DNA from: Flavivirga rizhaonensis
Lineage (GTDB): Bacteria; Bacteroidota; Bacteroidia; Flavobacteriales; Flavobacteriaceae
Assembly: GCF_004791695.1 (NCBI RefSeq)
Contig: NZ_SRSO01000001.1
Span: 186,001-250,000, forward strand
DNA length: 64,000 nt
Direction of reading: 5' to 3'
Numbering within the stretch: the stretch's first letter is position 1; the number at the start of each line of letters is the position of its first letter. The translations under genes were made by a program, and so were the position numbers. The notes under the pieces were generated by a model. The model had not been told where the DNA came from and searched no databases. It was given only the letters and a program-made list of their open reading frames with translations. Shown piece by piece: positions 45,323 through 54,159 of the stretch.

Positions 45323-46752
45323 TTTATAAGTCCTTTAATGGCGTTTACTACATTTAGTTTAGACATTTTGTAAGCTGGTAAAACTCCAGATATAATACCA
45401 AATATTATGGCAGAAATAAAACCAATAGATAGTACCCTCCAGTTAAGTTTAAAAGCTCCTACCACATCTCGTAAAGGATTGCTGTTTAATAATAAATCTT
45501 CCAGAATATTAAAAGCTAACAATGTAAGCACTATACTTAGAACACCGCCTAATAGTGCTAGTATGATGTTCTCGATTAAAAATTGGCGTACCAAGTGTTT
45601 GGTAGTAGCACCAAACGATTTTCTAATACCAATTTCTGAAGCGCGATCCCTTATTTGGCTACTGTTTAGATTTACCATATTTATTATAGGAATACTTAAA
45701 AACAAGATTGCCATAAGTATTATAAAGGTTTTAAATTTAGTGTCCGCTCTCATGTATTCTTTTTCTTGCTGTTCTACTGAAGGATTACTTCTTAAAACTT
45801 CAGTATTTAAGAAGGTTAAAGGAATAAGATGGTACATGTCATTTTGAATGCCTGGGCCATAATCTTTAAAGGCTTTTAAACTAACATCATTAAAGTCTTG
45901 GTTTGGTAAAATGTCTCCCATTAAACGGGGGTCTGGTTCTGCTATTACACTTTCATAATTTTTTTGATACCATGTAATAAGTTCTTTTTTTAAATGCTCC
46001 ATGGTAGCACCATCTTTTAAATAAAAAACGATTATGTCGTCTCGTATACCTACTTTCATAATCACTTCTTCATGATCTTCTTTGGTTGTAATAGGAATCC
46101 AAACATCTGCAAATTCCCTACTTTTCATACCTACATCTTCTACTATGCCTATAACAGTGTAAGCTTTGCCATTAACATTTATTGTGCTTAAAAGAGCATC
46201 ATCAGAATTAGAAAACAAGTTGGTTGCAGTATTAGCATTAATAACTGCAAAATTATTATGGCTTTTTACATCTTCATGCGAGAAAAAACTACCATCTAAT
46301 AATTTAAAACGCATCATATCCCAGTAGCCAGCATCAACATATTTATAACTAATAGTAGTGTAATTACCTTTATGTAAAAAGCCATATTCATTATTACCTC
46401 TTTGGCCATAAATATTATTACCATTATTAAATGTCATACTTCCTACAGATTCTAATGTATTTTGTAATTGTTTATAGGTTTTATAGGTGTTACCTATATT
46501 TTCCATCATTTCTTCTCTTCCATAGAATTTGGCAAATGGCTCAGATAATCTTGATTTTGCAGGAAACCCTTCAAAGTAAACCATTTTTTTAGTGTCTTTT
46601 ATGGGGTATACATTACCGTATTTTAAGTCAAAAACACTATACATAACCGTAATAAAAGCCAATGTAAAACTAATACCCATAAGGCTTAATGCGGTTACAA
46701 GTTTTCGTCGCATCATAACGGCGAACGCCATTTTTATATAATTTTTAAGCAT
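45319..46752 (-). CDS. MacB-like FtsX-family permease (first)
   Basis: A 477-residue permease with the same architecture as its neighbour: N-terminal helix (about 20-40), periplasmic MacB_PCD domain with VNANTATNLF- and VIGIVEDV-type elements, three helices at the C-terminus and the cytoplasmic motif RASEIGIRKSFGATTKHLVR. It ends LNVVNAIKGLIK. Encoded between the ATPase and the second permease, it belongs to the tripartite exporter with the HlyD-like adaptor and TolC-like channel. Confidence 0.9.
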   Translation of the reverse strand: MLKNYIKMAFAVMMRRKLVTALSLMGISFTLAFITVMYSVFDLKYGNVYPIKDTKKMVYFEGFPAKSRLSEPFAKFYGREEMMENIGNTYKTYKQLQNTLESVGSMTFNNGNNIYGQRGNNEYGFLHKGNYTTISYKYVDAGYWDMMRFKLLDGSFFSHEDVKSHNNFAVINANTATNLFSNSDDALLSTINVNGKAYTVIGIVEDVGMKSREFADVWIPITTKEDHEEVIMKVGIRDDIIVFYLKDGATMEHLKKELITWYQKNYESVIAEPDPRLMGDILPNQDFNDVSLKAFKDYGPGIQNDMYHLIPLTFLNTEVLRSNPSVEQQEKEYMRADTKFKTFIILMAILFLSIPIINMVNLNSSQIRDRASEIGIRKSFGATTKHLVRQFLIENIILALLGGVLSIVLTLLAFNILEDLLLNSNPLRDVVGAFKLNWRVLSIGFISAIIFGIISGVLPAYKMSKLNVVNAIKGLIK

Positions 46753-46770
46753 GTTTTTCTTTTATTAAAA

Positions 46771-47439
46771 TTAATCTACTTGGCTACCATCAAATAGTCT
46801 AATGATACGGTCTGTTCTTTCTGCTTGTTTTTCATCATGTGTTACCATAATTACTGTAGTGTTTTCAGTTTCGTTTAAGGTTTTTAGAATTCCTAAGATT
46901 TCATTACCCATAGCGCTGTCCAAATTCCCTGTAGGCTCGTCCGCCAGAATAATTTGTGGTTCTCCAATAATAGCTCTTGCTATAGCTACACGTTGCGATT
47001 GCCCACCAGATAGTTGTGTAGGGTAGTGCTTCATTCTGGCACTTAAACCCACTTTTTCTAATGCGGTAATGGCTCTTTCTCGTCGTTCTTTGCCATTCAC
47101 GCCTTTTCTGTATAATAAGGGGAGCTCTACATTATCTATTACAGGAATATCTGGAATAAGATGAAAACTTTGAAATATGAAACCAATTTTTTGGTTTCTT
47201 ATTTGTGCTTGTTGGTTATTGCTTAAAGCGCTAACATCCATATTGTCTAACATGTATGCTCCTTTTGATGGCTTGTCCAACAACCCTATAACATTTAACA
47301 AAGTACTTTTTCCGCACCCCGATGGCCCCATAATAGATAAGAACTCCCCTTTGTCAATATTTATGGAAATATTGCTTAAAGCCAAAGTCTCAATGGTTTT
47401 GGTAAAATATGTTTTCTCTATGTTTTGTAATGTAATCAT
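46771..47439 (-). CDS. MacB/LolD-type ABC ATP-binding protein
   Basis: A 222-residue ATPase with Walker A GPSGCGKST (38-46), Q-loop IFQSFHLIPD, signature LSGGQSQR and Walker B IILADEPTGNLD. Here the ATPase and permeases are separate proteins, unlike E. coli MacB where they are fused. It lies 18 bp before the first permease gene and 18 bp after the TolC-like gene. Confidence 0.92.
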   Translation of the reverse strand: MITLQNIEKTYFTKTIETLALSNISINIDKGEFLSIMGPSGCGKSTLLNVIGLLDKPSKGAYMLDNMDVSALSNNQQAQIRNQKIGFIFQSFHLIPDIPVIDNVELPLLYRKGVNGKERRERAITALEKVGLSARMKHYPTQLSGGQSQRVAIARAIIGEPQIILADEPTGNLDSAMGNEILGILKTLNETENTTVIMVTHDEKQAERTDRIIRLFDGSQVD

Positions 47440-47457
47440 GTATAGGTGATTAAAAGA

Positions 47458-48954
47458 TTATTTTATTTGTGTTAACGATTTGCTTGTTTCAAAATCATAG
47501 ATAGTGAGTAAGCGTATTCTGTAATAGGCTTCCCAGAAATCACTTAAGGAAACAATATAGTCTTGAATAGCTTGGTCTTTTTCATTAAGTGCTACGTTTA
47601 AATTCGTAGAGCTTTCTTTGCCAAGTATGAATTTGTTTTTTGAAATGTTATAACTCATTTTGGCTATGTTAGAAGACTCGTACGCAATAATGACTTGTTG
47701 TTTGTACATTTCAAATCGATCAACCTCAGTAATAATTTCGCGCTTAAAATTGCTGGTTTCTAAATCTACCGATTGCTTTTCCAAATCTTTACGTAATTGT
47801 GCACGTTTCAATCTAGATTTAGAGCGCCCCCAATCTGCTATGGGTATTCTGAATCCCAAGGAAATAGTTTGTTGGTCTTGAGTATTAGTGTATAAGTTTT
47901 GAAATTCTGAATCAGCATTAGTAAGCCCCAACGACATTGTTAATTCGGCATTAAAACCATTTTCAGCTTTAACCCTAGCAAGTTGGCTTTCAGCTTCTAG
48001 TAATCTTCGTTTATATGCCGTTATATCTGCTCTGTTTTCCATAGCTTCTTTAAGTGCAATTTCCTCATCAACCTGTATGGGTGGAATATCTGAAGGCACT
48101 TTGAGAATCAATGCTTGATTTTTTTGTAAATCGTTGTAACCTATATACTCCAAAAGGTCTAGTGTTGCGGTTTTTTTTCCAAGATTGGCTTGTGACATTC
48201 TTTTTTTTGCATTTACAACCTGTAATTGTATTTGTAATAGTTGTTGTTTAGAAACGGTTCCTAAATCATATCGTGTGCTATCTATTTTGAAGAGTAATTT
48301 ATAATTTTCGAAGTTTGTTTTGGCTATTTGGTAATTACTTTGTGAGATAAGTAAATTAAAATACCTAATAGTGGTTCCTAATGAAGTTGCTTCTTTGTCT
48401 TCAACAAATTTTTTCTTTGATTCTTCAAATTTTAAAGGTTCAATTTTTTTATTCCATAAGAGCCTATTGTAGGCAAATAGTGGTTGATTTAATCTAATAC
48501 TCACTGCCGTGGCGTTATAGCGCCTAAAATCGTTGGTTAAATTATCAAATCGAGCAAGACTAGAGTTTACTGAAATACTACCTCCCGTTAAAGGGATTTC
48601 TTGGTTTAAACTCAAGCCCACTCTTGAATTTATATTATTTACCGAGAGAAAATCTATAGAACCATCCGGTTGTGTAATTGGGAGATTATCTTTTGAAAAG
48701 TTTGGTAAATTACCATCTAAAGAGAGTTGAGGTAAATAGTCTGATTTAAAGGTTTTCCAATCCCAATAACTGGTTTCTTTTTGTGTTTTGGCTTGCAAAA
48801 CACTGGGCGAATTGTCTATAGCAATTTCTATGGTTTGTTTTAATGATAAATATAAGGTGTCAGGCATTTTTTGGGCAGTAGCTGTTATTGGTATACAACC
48901 TAAGAAGAGACTCCAAAAAAATAAATTTTTATATGGTATGTTAATAGTAATCAT
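47458..48954 (-). CDS. TolC-family outer-membrane channel protein
   Basis: A 498-residue protein: signal peptide (about 1-28, ending TATAQ), then two OEP-type repeats of long helices with beta-strands, for example LKQTIEIAIDNSPSVLQAKT, SQLARVKAENGF and FILGKESSTNLNVALNEKDQ. It would form the outer-membrane duct of the exporter. Its start overlaps the stop of the adaptor gene by 4 bp. It is not cysteine-lipidated, unlike some OprM-type members. Confidence 0.9.
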   Translation of the reverse strand: MITINIPYKNLFFWSLFLGCIPITATAQKMPDTLYLSLKQTIEIAIDNSPSVLQAKTQKETSYWDWKTFKSDYLPQLSLDGNLPNFSKDNLPITQPDGSIDFLSVNNINSRVGLSLNQEIPLTGGSISVNSSLARFDNLTNDFRRYNATAVSIRLNQPLFAYNRLLWNKKIEPLKFEESKKKFVEDKEATSLGTTIRYFNLLISQSNYQIAKTNFENYKLLFKIDSTRYDLGTVSKQQLLQIQLQVVNAKKRMSQANLGKKTATLDLLEYIGYNDLQKNQALILKVPSDIPPIQVDEEIALKEAMENRADITAYKRRLLEAESQLARVKAENGFNAELTMSLGLTNADSEFQNLYTNTQDQQTISLGFRIPIADWGRSKSRLKRAQLRKDLEKQSVDLETSNFKREIITEVDRFEMYKQQVIIAYESSNIAKMSYNISKNKFILGKESSTNLNVALNEKDQAIQDYIVSLSDFWEAYYRIRLLTIYDFETSKSLTQIK

Positions 48955-50198
48955 TCTAAAATTGAGATTTCTTCGTGAACAAGCTCATTTGTCATATCAG
49001 AAATTATTATTTCATCACCTTCAGATAATCCATCAGTTATTTCAACATATTCAAAATTATTAAGGCCTGTTGTTAGTTTTATTCTTTTGGCCTTGTCTCC
49101 TTTAATTACAAATGCAGTTATATTTTTACTACCATTAAAGAAACCACCATTTTTAACTATTATAGCTTGGTCTTTAAACGAGGTTATGACATAAATATCT
49201 ACTTCAAGATTTGGGCGTAATAAGTCATTTTGAGAATCGTTAATAGTTACACTAAAATTTACTTGACCTTGCGTTAAACTAGGCGATACTTGATTAATAA
49301 TACCTTTTATTTTATTGTCATTTACTCTAACAATGACCTCACCTCCAACTCTGACTTTTTCAGAATGTGAGTCAGAAATATTACAGTTTATTTTATATCT
49401 GCTTAAATCGGCTAATTTGGCAATGGCTTCTTCTTTACCAACTCTTTTTCCTATATCTTCATTTATCCATGTTACTACACCATCAAAATCAGCTTTTACA
49501 TCTGCTAGTTCAATTTGTTGTTCTAAGCTTTTAAGCTTTTTATCTGCTATACTGGCTTCTATTCTAATATTTTCTCTCTCAATACTAATATTAGATTCTT
49601 GTTGTCTAATCTTTTTTAATAATTGGGTATATTTAATTTTTGCCACTTTTAAAGAAAGTTCCGCTTGTTTAATAGCTTCTTTGGTACCGCCTCCCATTTC
49701 CTCCAAAATTTTAGCTTCTTTTAAATCTGATTCTAAATCTTTGATGGATAGTTCTTCAATTTCTTTATTGGTTTTAAGTTCACTTAAAGTGCGGGTTAAT
49801 TCAAGTTGACGCTTTTCAGTATCGTTTGTTTTAATTTGCATGTTTTCGAGTAGTTTTGCATACTCGTTCAAAATGTTTTGCTTATCGAGTAATAGAATAG
49901 AATCGCCTTTTTTTATTGCTTCGCCCGTTCTATAAAAAACATCAATTATTTTAGAGTCAATAGAACTGTTTATAACCACCTCCAAACTGGGCTCTACAGT
50001 ACCTCTTGCAGAAATGGTGGCTTCTATACTACCTATTTCTGCTATGCTTATTCTAACATCACTTTTTTTAACTTTTGGTTTTAGTGTAGCCCGAAAAAGA
50101 AAAAATATAGAGACAATTGCAATCGCAAGAACAATAAGTCCTCTATTCTTTTTGAGTTGACGATTTCTAATATCTTTTGAAGCGATTTGTTTGTCCAT
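48951..50198 (-). CDS. HlyD/MacA-like periplasmic adaptor
   Basis: A 415-residue membrane-fusion protein: cytoplasmic N-terminus of about 22 residues, one membrane helix (GLIVLAIAIVSIFFLF), lipoyl-like half (DVFYRTGEAIKKGDSILLLD), a long coiled-coil hairpin (about 110-235), second lipoyl half (VKADFDGVVTWINEDIGKRV) and beta-barrel/membrane-proximal domains. It is the first gene of the exporter operon, preceded by a -24/-12 promoter and a palindromic activator site. The transported substrate is unknown; related systems export macrolides, peptides or lipids. Confidence 0.9.
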   Translation of the reverse strand: MDKQIASKDIRNRQLKKNRGLIVLAIAIVSIFFLFRATLKPKVKKSDVRISIAEIGSIEATISARGTVEPSLEVVINSSIDSKIIDVFYRTGEAIKKGDSILLLDKQNILNEYAKLLENMQIKTNDTEKRQLELTRTLSELKTNKEIEELSIKDLESDLKEAKILEEMGGGTKEAIKQAELSLKVAKIKYTQLLKKIRQQESNISIERENIRIEASIADKKLKSLEQQIELADVKADFDGVVTWINEDIGKRVGKEEAIAKLADLSRYKINCNISDSHSEKVRVGGEVIVRVNDNKIKGIINQVSPSLTQGQVNFSVTINDSQNDLLRPNLEVDIYVITSFKDQAIIVKNGGFFNGSKNITAFVIKGDKAKRIKLTTGLNNFEYVEITDGLSEGDEIIISDMTNELVHEEISILE

Positions 50199-50252
50199 AT
50201 TAATGAGAATAATAACTTGAGTATATAATTAGTACAAGTTTTGTAAATGAAT

Positions 50253-50269
50253 ACCAACCTCTATGCCAA
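50253..50269 (-). promoter_or_regulatory. candidate sigma-54 (-24/-12) promoter of the exporter operon
   Basis: The minus strand reads TTGGCATAGAGGTTGGT: TGGCAT, five bases, TTGGT, against the consensus TGGCAC-N5-TTGCW. Spacing of the -24 GG and -12 elements is exact; the -12 GC is GG. It ends about 55 bp before the adaptor ATG. A sigma-54 activator is encoded in the same block. Confidence 0.65.
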
Positions 50270-50319
50270 AAACAATATGTTGTATATCAGCATGTTGTGA
50301 TTCTTTTTAAAATAACAAA

Positions 50320-50335
50320 TGTCCATTAATGGACA
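50320..50335. promoter_or_regulatory. perfect 16-bp palindrome, candidate activator binding site
   Basis: TGTCCATTAATGGACA is a perfect palindrome lying about 50 bp upstream of the -24 element, in the position expected for an upstream activating sequence of an NtrC-type regulator such as the one encoded at 42380-43756. Confidence 0.65.
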
Positions 50336-50375
50336 ATGTGTATGATGATGAACATGACATTAGTAATTGAAATAT

Positions 50376-50412
50376 AAAAACAAAAGTCTCGGAGAGTTGA
50401 AACTCTCCGAGA
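50376..50412 (-). terminator. rho-independent terminator insulating the exporter promoter
   Basis: Perfect 12-bp stem TCTCGGAGAGTT (50387-50398) / AACTCTCCGAGA (50401-50412) with a 2-nt loop. On the minus strand it is followed by CTTTTGTTTTT. It would stop transcripts coming from the 65-aa gene and the repeat before they reach the exporter promoter. Confidence 0.85.
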
Positions 50413-50446
50413 TTTAAAATTATCCTTATGTGCCAGTGTATAATGC

Positions 50447-50492
50447 CAGCAAAAAGTGAACTATTAGTAATTGATTTTTAAGAGAGTAAATA
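50447..50492 (-). repeat. right copy of the 46-bp inverted repeat
   Basis: Reverse complement of 40753-40798, 43 of 46 positions identical. It marks the right end of the 9.65-kb block and lies directly beside a decayed coding fragment (50502-50606). Confidence 0.9.
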
Positions 50493-50501
50493 GTAATTAT
50501 T

Positions 50502-50605
50502 TTATTCCATTAGTCTTAATTCAAATTTCGATTTTTGCGTCTCGATTAATTTTCTTATCAACGCTATTAAGATTGAAATAGCAAATTCTACATGTTCAGA
50601 GTGTT
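50502..50605 (-). pseudogene. C-terminal fragment of an unknown protein
   Basis: On the minus strand an open frame without a start reads EHSEHVEFAISILIALIRKL and then IETQKSKFELRLME before TAA at 50502-50504. It looks coding (amphipathic helix, then charged helix) but only about 35 codons remain between the 65-aa gene and the inverted repeat. I cannot name it. Confidence 0.35.
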
Positions 50606-50803
50606 CTATTTAGCCTCTTTTTTTAATAATTCTTTATATTTTTTGAATTCAATATTTTTGTTATCTAAAATTTTTTTTATTATTGAATCAGCATGATTTT
50701 CGAACATATTTTCTTTTCCAAGAGTAAAAGTTTCTAAAGCTAATTGAGTCATTTGCTTTTTCTCATGAGTGCTTAAAATGTATTCAAATTCTTTTTCTTC
50801 CAA
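50606..50803 (-). CDS. small hypothetical protein, 65 aa
   Basis: An all-helical, charged, cytosolic-looking protein: MEEKEFEYILSTHEKKQMTQ at the start, LALETFTLGKENMFENHADS in the middle and a Lys-rich end (KKYKELLKKEAK). No family is recognised. It lies outside the inverted-repeat block in an accessory region, followed by the decayed fragment; its size and helical nature would fit an antitoxin-like or regulatory protein, but there is no partner gene to support that. Confidence 0.4.
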   Translation of the reverse strand: MEEKEFEYILSTHEKKQMTQLALETFTLGKENMFENHADSIIKKILDNKNIEFKKYKELLKKEAK

Positions 50804-51130
50804 TTTCTCAAATTGTTTACAATAATATATTTATAACAAATATACTCATATGGCATAAATATTTCTGAAAACATAAACTTTCCAGGCTATTATTCCTATA
50901 AGAAATAATGTTTCTGGAAATAGTTACCTACTAAACTTTAGTTATTCTATTTTAATACTTTGTTAATTTATTTTTCATTAGATCCATGATGTATTTTAGG
51001 AGGTTTTAATATTTATTTTCTTTAAAATTTCGCTGAATGGATAATAAAAAACAAGATTCCGCTTAATAAATAATATTAAATCGCGGAAAGTATGTATATT
51101 TGAAATGATTTAGCGTAATAGAATATAAAG

Positions 51131-52564
51131 ATGAAAATTATAGGTAGAAAGGAAGAGATAGAAGTGATGAGCTCATTCTTAACTAATAAAAGAGCTCATT
51201 TGCTAGCTGTAATAGGTAGAAGAAGAGTTGGCAAGACATTTTTGATACGTGAGGTTTATAAGAAAAAAATAGCGTTTGAAATGACCGGATTAAAAAATGC
51301 TGATCTTAATAATCAGCTTTTAAATTTCACTCTGCAAATTAACACGTACTTCCCTAGAGAGGAACAATATAGTAAGCCTGATAGTTGGTTATTAGCATTT
51401 AATTTATTGAGTAAGACCTTAAGCTATCTTAACACGGATCAAAAACCAGTTGTATTTTTTGATGAAATACCATGGATAGCAAGTAAAAGATCTGGTTTCA
51501 TGGAGGCTCTTGCACATTGGTGGAATAATTGGGCGTCACAACAAAATATTATAGTAGTAATATGTGGTTCTGCTGCATCATGGATGCTAGAACATGTAGT
51601 CAATGCAAAAGGCGGATTGCATAACCGAATTACCAAATTAATAACATTGATGCCATTTACTCTATCAGAGACAAAGGAATTTTTGGAAGAAAAGCGTATT
51701 GAAATTAGCAATTATCAAATAATTCAACTTTACCTTGCTATGGGAGGCATACCGCACTATTTGGAACACATATCTAAAGGAAAAAGTGCAGCACATAATA
51801 TTCAGGAAATGTGTTTTTCTAAAGATGGCATTTTAAATACAGAATTTGAAAACCTTTATCCAGCTCTATTTGATAATGCAGGAAATCATATTAAGATAAT
51901 TAAAGCACTTGCAAGCAAATCAAGAGGTCTTGAGAGGCAAGAAATTTTAAAAATAACTGGAATGTCAGACGGCGGTTGGTTTTCAAATATTCTAAACGAA
52001 TTAGGAACATCAGGTTTTATTTCAACCTATGAGCCATTAGAAAAGAAAAAGAAAGATACATTATATAGATTAACAGATGAGTATTCACTATTCTATCTTA
52101 ATTTTATAGAGGATAAAAGCAAATCAGGCCTAGATAATTGGATGCGAATGAGCCAGAGCCAGGAATATAAAATATGGTGTGGTTATGCATTTGAAAATCT
52201 ATGCATGAAGCATGTCGATGATATCAAAAAGGCTCTTGGGATTTCAGGAGTTCAAACGAATGTTAATAGTTTTTTACATAGGAAAGATGAAACTTATGAA
52301 AAAGGATTTCAAATCGATATGCTAATAGATAGGAAAGATGATGTAATAAATATTTGCGAGATGAAATTTTACTCCGACGAATTCAGTATTAGTTCTGAAT
52401 ATGCTAAAAATCTTAGAACCAAAAAGCAAGGGTTAAAAGTTGTTACAAAAACGAAAAAAATGGTTTACATTACCTTTATCACGACATATGGGGTCTTGGA
52501 AAATCAAAATAAAATTGATCTTGTCGAAAATGATTTTACAATAGACATACTATTTAATAGTTGA
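51131..52564 (+). CDS. AAA ATPase with C-terminal PD-(D/E)XK-like domain (ATPase_2/DUF234 type)
   Basis: A 477-residue protein: P-loop IGRRRVGKTF (residues 28-37), Walker B-like VVFFDEIPWIASK near residue 100, a winged-helix region (about 255-320, REILKITGMSDGGWFSNIL-like) and a C-terminal nuclease-like segment GFQIDMLIDRKDDVINICEM with KFY after it, fitting the D...ExK arrangement. The family is common in archaea and in mobile regions of bacteria; its role is not settled. A TATATTTG -7 box lies at 51095-51102. It is a lone gene in the island, between the exporter block and the second integrase. Confidence 0.85.
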   Translation: MKIIGRKEEIEVMSSFLTNKRAHLLAVIGRRRVGKTFLIREVYKKKIAFEMTGLKNADLNNQLLNFTLQINTYFPREEQYSKPDSWLLAFNLLSKTLSYLNTDQKPVVFFDEIPWIASKRSGFMEALAHWWNNWASQQNIIVVICGSAASWMLEHVVNAKGGLHNRITKLITLMPFTLSETKEFLEEKRIEISNYQIIQLYLAMGGIPHYLEHISKGKSAAHNIQEMCFSKDGILNTEFENLYPALFDNAGNHIKIIKALASKSRGLERQEILKITGMSDGGWFSNILNELGTSGFISTYEPLEKKKKDTLYRLTDEYSLFYLNFIEDKSKSGLDNWMRMSQSQEYKIWCGYAFENLCMKHVDDIKKALGISGVQTNVNSFLHRKDETYEKGFQIDMLIDRKDDVINICEMKFYSDEFSISSEYAKNLRTKKQGLKVVTKTKKMVYITFITTYGVLENQNKIDLVENDFTIDILFNS

Positions 52565-52677
52565 GATGATGTTTTCTAAATATTCATATTAAATTATCTT
52601 GTTTTATAATTAATACTATTTTATATTTGCGTCGCCTTTAAATAAAGGTAAAATAAAACAAAAGTTCTTATCATTTA

Positions 52678-52697
52678 AGTTACCTATTCGGTTACCC
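52678..52697 (+). repeat. second copy of the integrase-upstream repeat
   Basis: AGTTACCTATTCGGTTACC matches 39069-39087 exactly over 19 bases. The inverse GGTAACC seen at the first site is reduced to GTAAC (about 52715). It precedes the decayed second integrase. Confidence 0.75.
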
Positions 52698-52765
52698 AGA
52701 GTATCTAAAAAAATGTAACTATTTGATTCATAAAAACATACTGGGAAAGGCAGTCTACCTGCCAC

Positions 52766-53945
52766 AGTGTTCTGTTTTGGTTAAAGCTTGCCAATGCCAA
52801 AAACGGAAAAGCACCGCTTTATGCCAGAATCACAGTAAATGGCAAAAGAGCTGAGCTATCTCTGAAAAGAAAACTCTCCATTTCAGATTGGGATTCTAAT
52901 AAAAGTAAATTAAAAGGCCTAAGTGATGAAACGAAAATAGTTAACAATTACATCAAACAAGTCAATTCTCAACTTTTTGAATGCTATCAGAAATTAAAAA
53001 CAGAAAACAAGGCAGTAACCTCTACCATTATTAAGTCTTATTTTTTAGGAGAAGGAGAAAGTCAGTGTGCTTTGACTGATATTATTGAATATCATAATGA
53101 GCATATGAAATCAACATTACGTTGGGAAACTCAAAAGAATTATTTCACTACTCATATAGTATATATTTCTTTTTCTAAAGCAAAAACATAAAACAAATGA
53201 TATGTTCTTATCTGAGCTGAATTATAAATTCATTATTGATTTTGAACGCTTTTTAAGGCATCAAAAGTCTATGGGTAATATATACCATCATGAAACATAT
53301 AGAACGGCTTCGTAAAATGGTTAGTCTGGCTTATAAGATGGAATGGATAGATAAAGATCCATTTATAAAGTTTGAAGCCAAATATGAAAGAAAAGAAAGA
53401 ACATTTTTAACTTTAGAAGAGTTACAATCCATAGAAAAGAAAACATTTACTATTCCAAGATTACAGCTTATAAAAGACTTATTTGTGTTTAGTTGTATAC
53501 AGGATTGTCCTATGGTGATGTGATGCGTTTGACAAGCGATAATGTATGTCTAGGGATAGATAAAAAACAATGGATATATTCTGAAAGAGAAAAGACTAGT
53601 ATTCCAGTTAAGATTCCAATACTATCAAAAGCCTTGAATATTATTGAAAAGTATCAAACGCATCCAAATTCAATAAATAAAAAAACATTGTTTCCAACCA
53701 TATCAAATCAAAAACTAAATTCATACTTAAAAGAGATAGCTGATGTTTGTGGGATAAATAAGAACTTAACGTTTCATATTGAGAGGCATACCTTTGCAAC
53801 AACAGTAACATTAAACAATGGTGTACCCATAGAAACTGTTTCTAAACTATTGGGGCATTCTAAAATCACGACTACCCAAATTTATGCAAAAGTGATTGAA
53901 AGAAAGGTGAGTGAGGATATGCAGAGGTTAGAAAGAAGGTTTTAG
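52766..53945 (+). pseudogene. second tyrosine recombinase, heavily degraded
   Basis: Closely related to the integrase at 39171 along its length. The N-terminal codons up to the SVLFWLKLANAKNGKAPLYA segment are replaced by unrelated sequence, so no start exists. Frameshifts are visible near 53158-53185 (between NYFTTHIV and LKQKHKTND), near 53278-53290 (before MKHIERLRKM) and at about 53494, where one T is lost in the codon for Tyr of CYTGLSYGDV. The C-terminal part is intact: HIERHTFATT and LLGHSKITTTQIYAK. With at least three lesions it is clearly non-functional. Confidence 0.92.
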
Positions 53946-53984
53946 AATACTAAACGGTAGAAAATTTTTAATTAATCATTTAAA

Positions 53985-54142
53985 CTATAATGTACCGCAT
54001 TATGTAACCTGAGATTTGGTTAAAAGCGAATGGTCTTTCTTAAGCTTCTTCAAAAAATTTCTTCTCAAAAATTTCTTTGGCAACTGTAACGGAATACTCT
54101 TTGCCCGAAGCGACGATAGGAGCGAAGTGGGAATGTGTATGG
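53985..54142 (+). repeat. dispersed repeat, copy 1
   Basis: Starts CTATAATGTACCGCATTATG and ends near GCGACGATAGGAGCGAAGTG with a GGAATGTG-type tail. The first block forms a 6-bp stem ATAATG/CATTAT around the loop TACCG. Related copies lie at 58031 and 59883. Confidence 0.75.
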
Positions 54143-54159
54143 AATGGTCAACCATAGTA

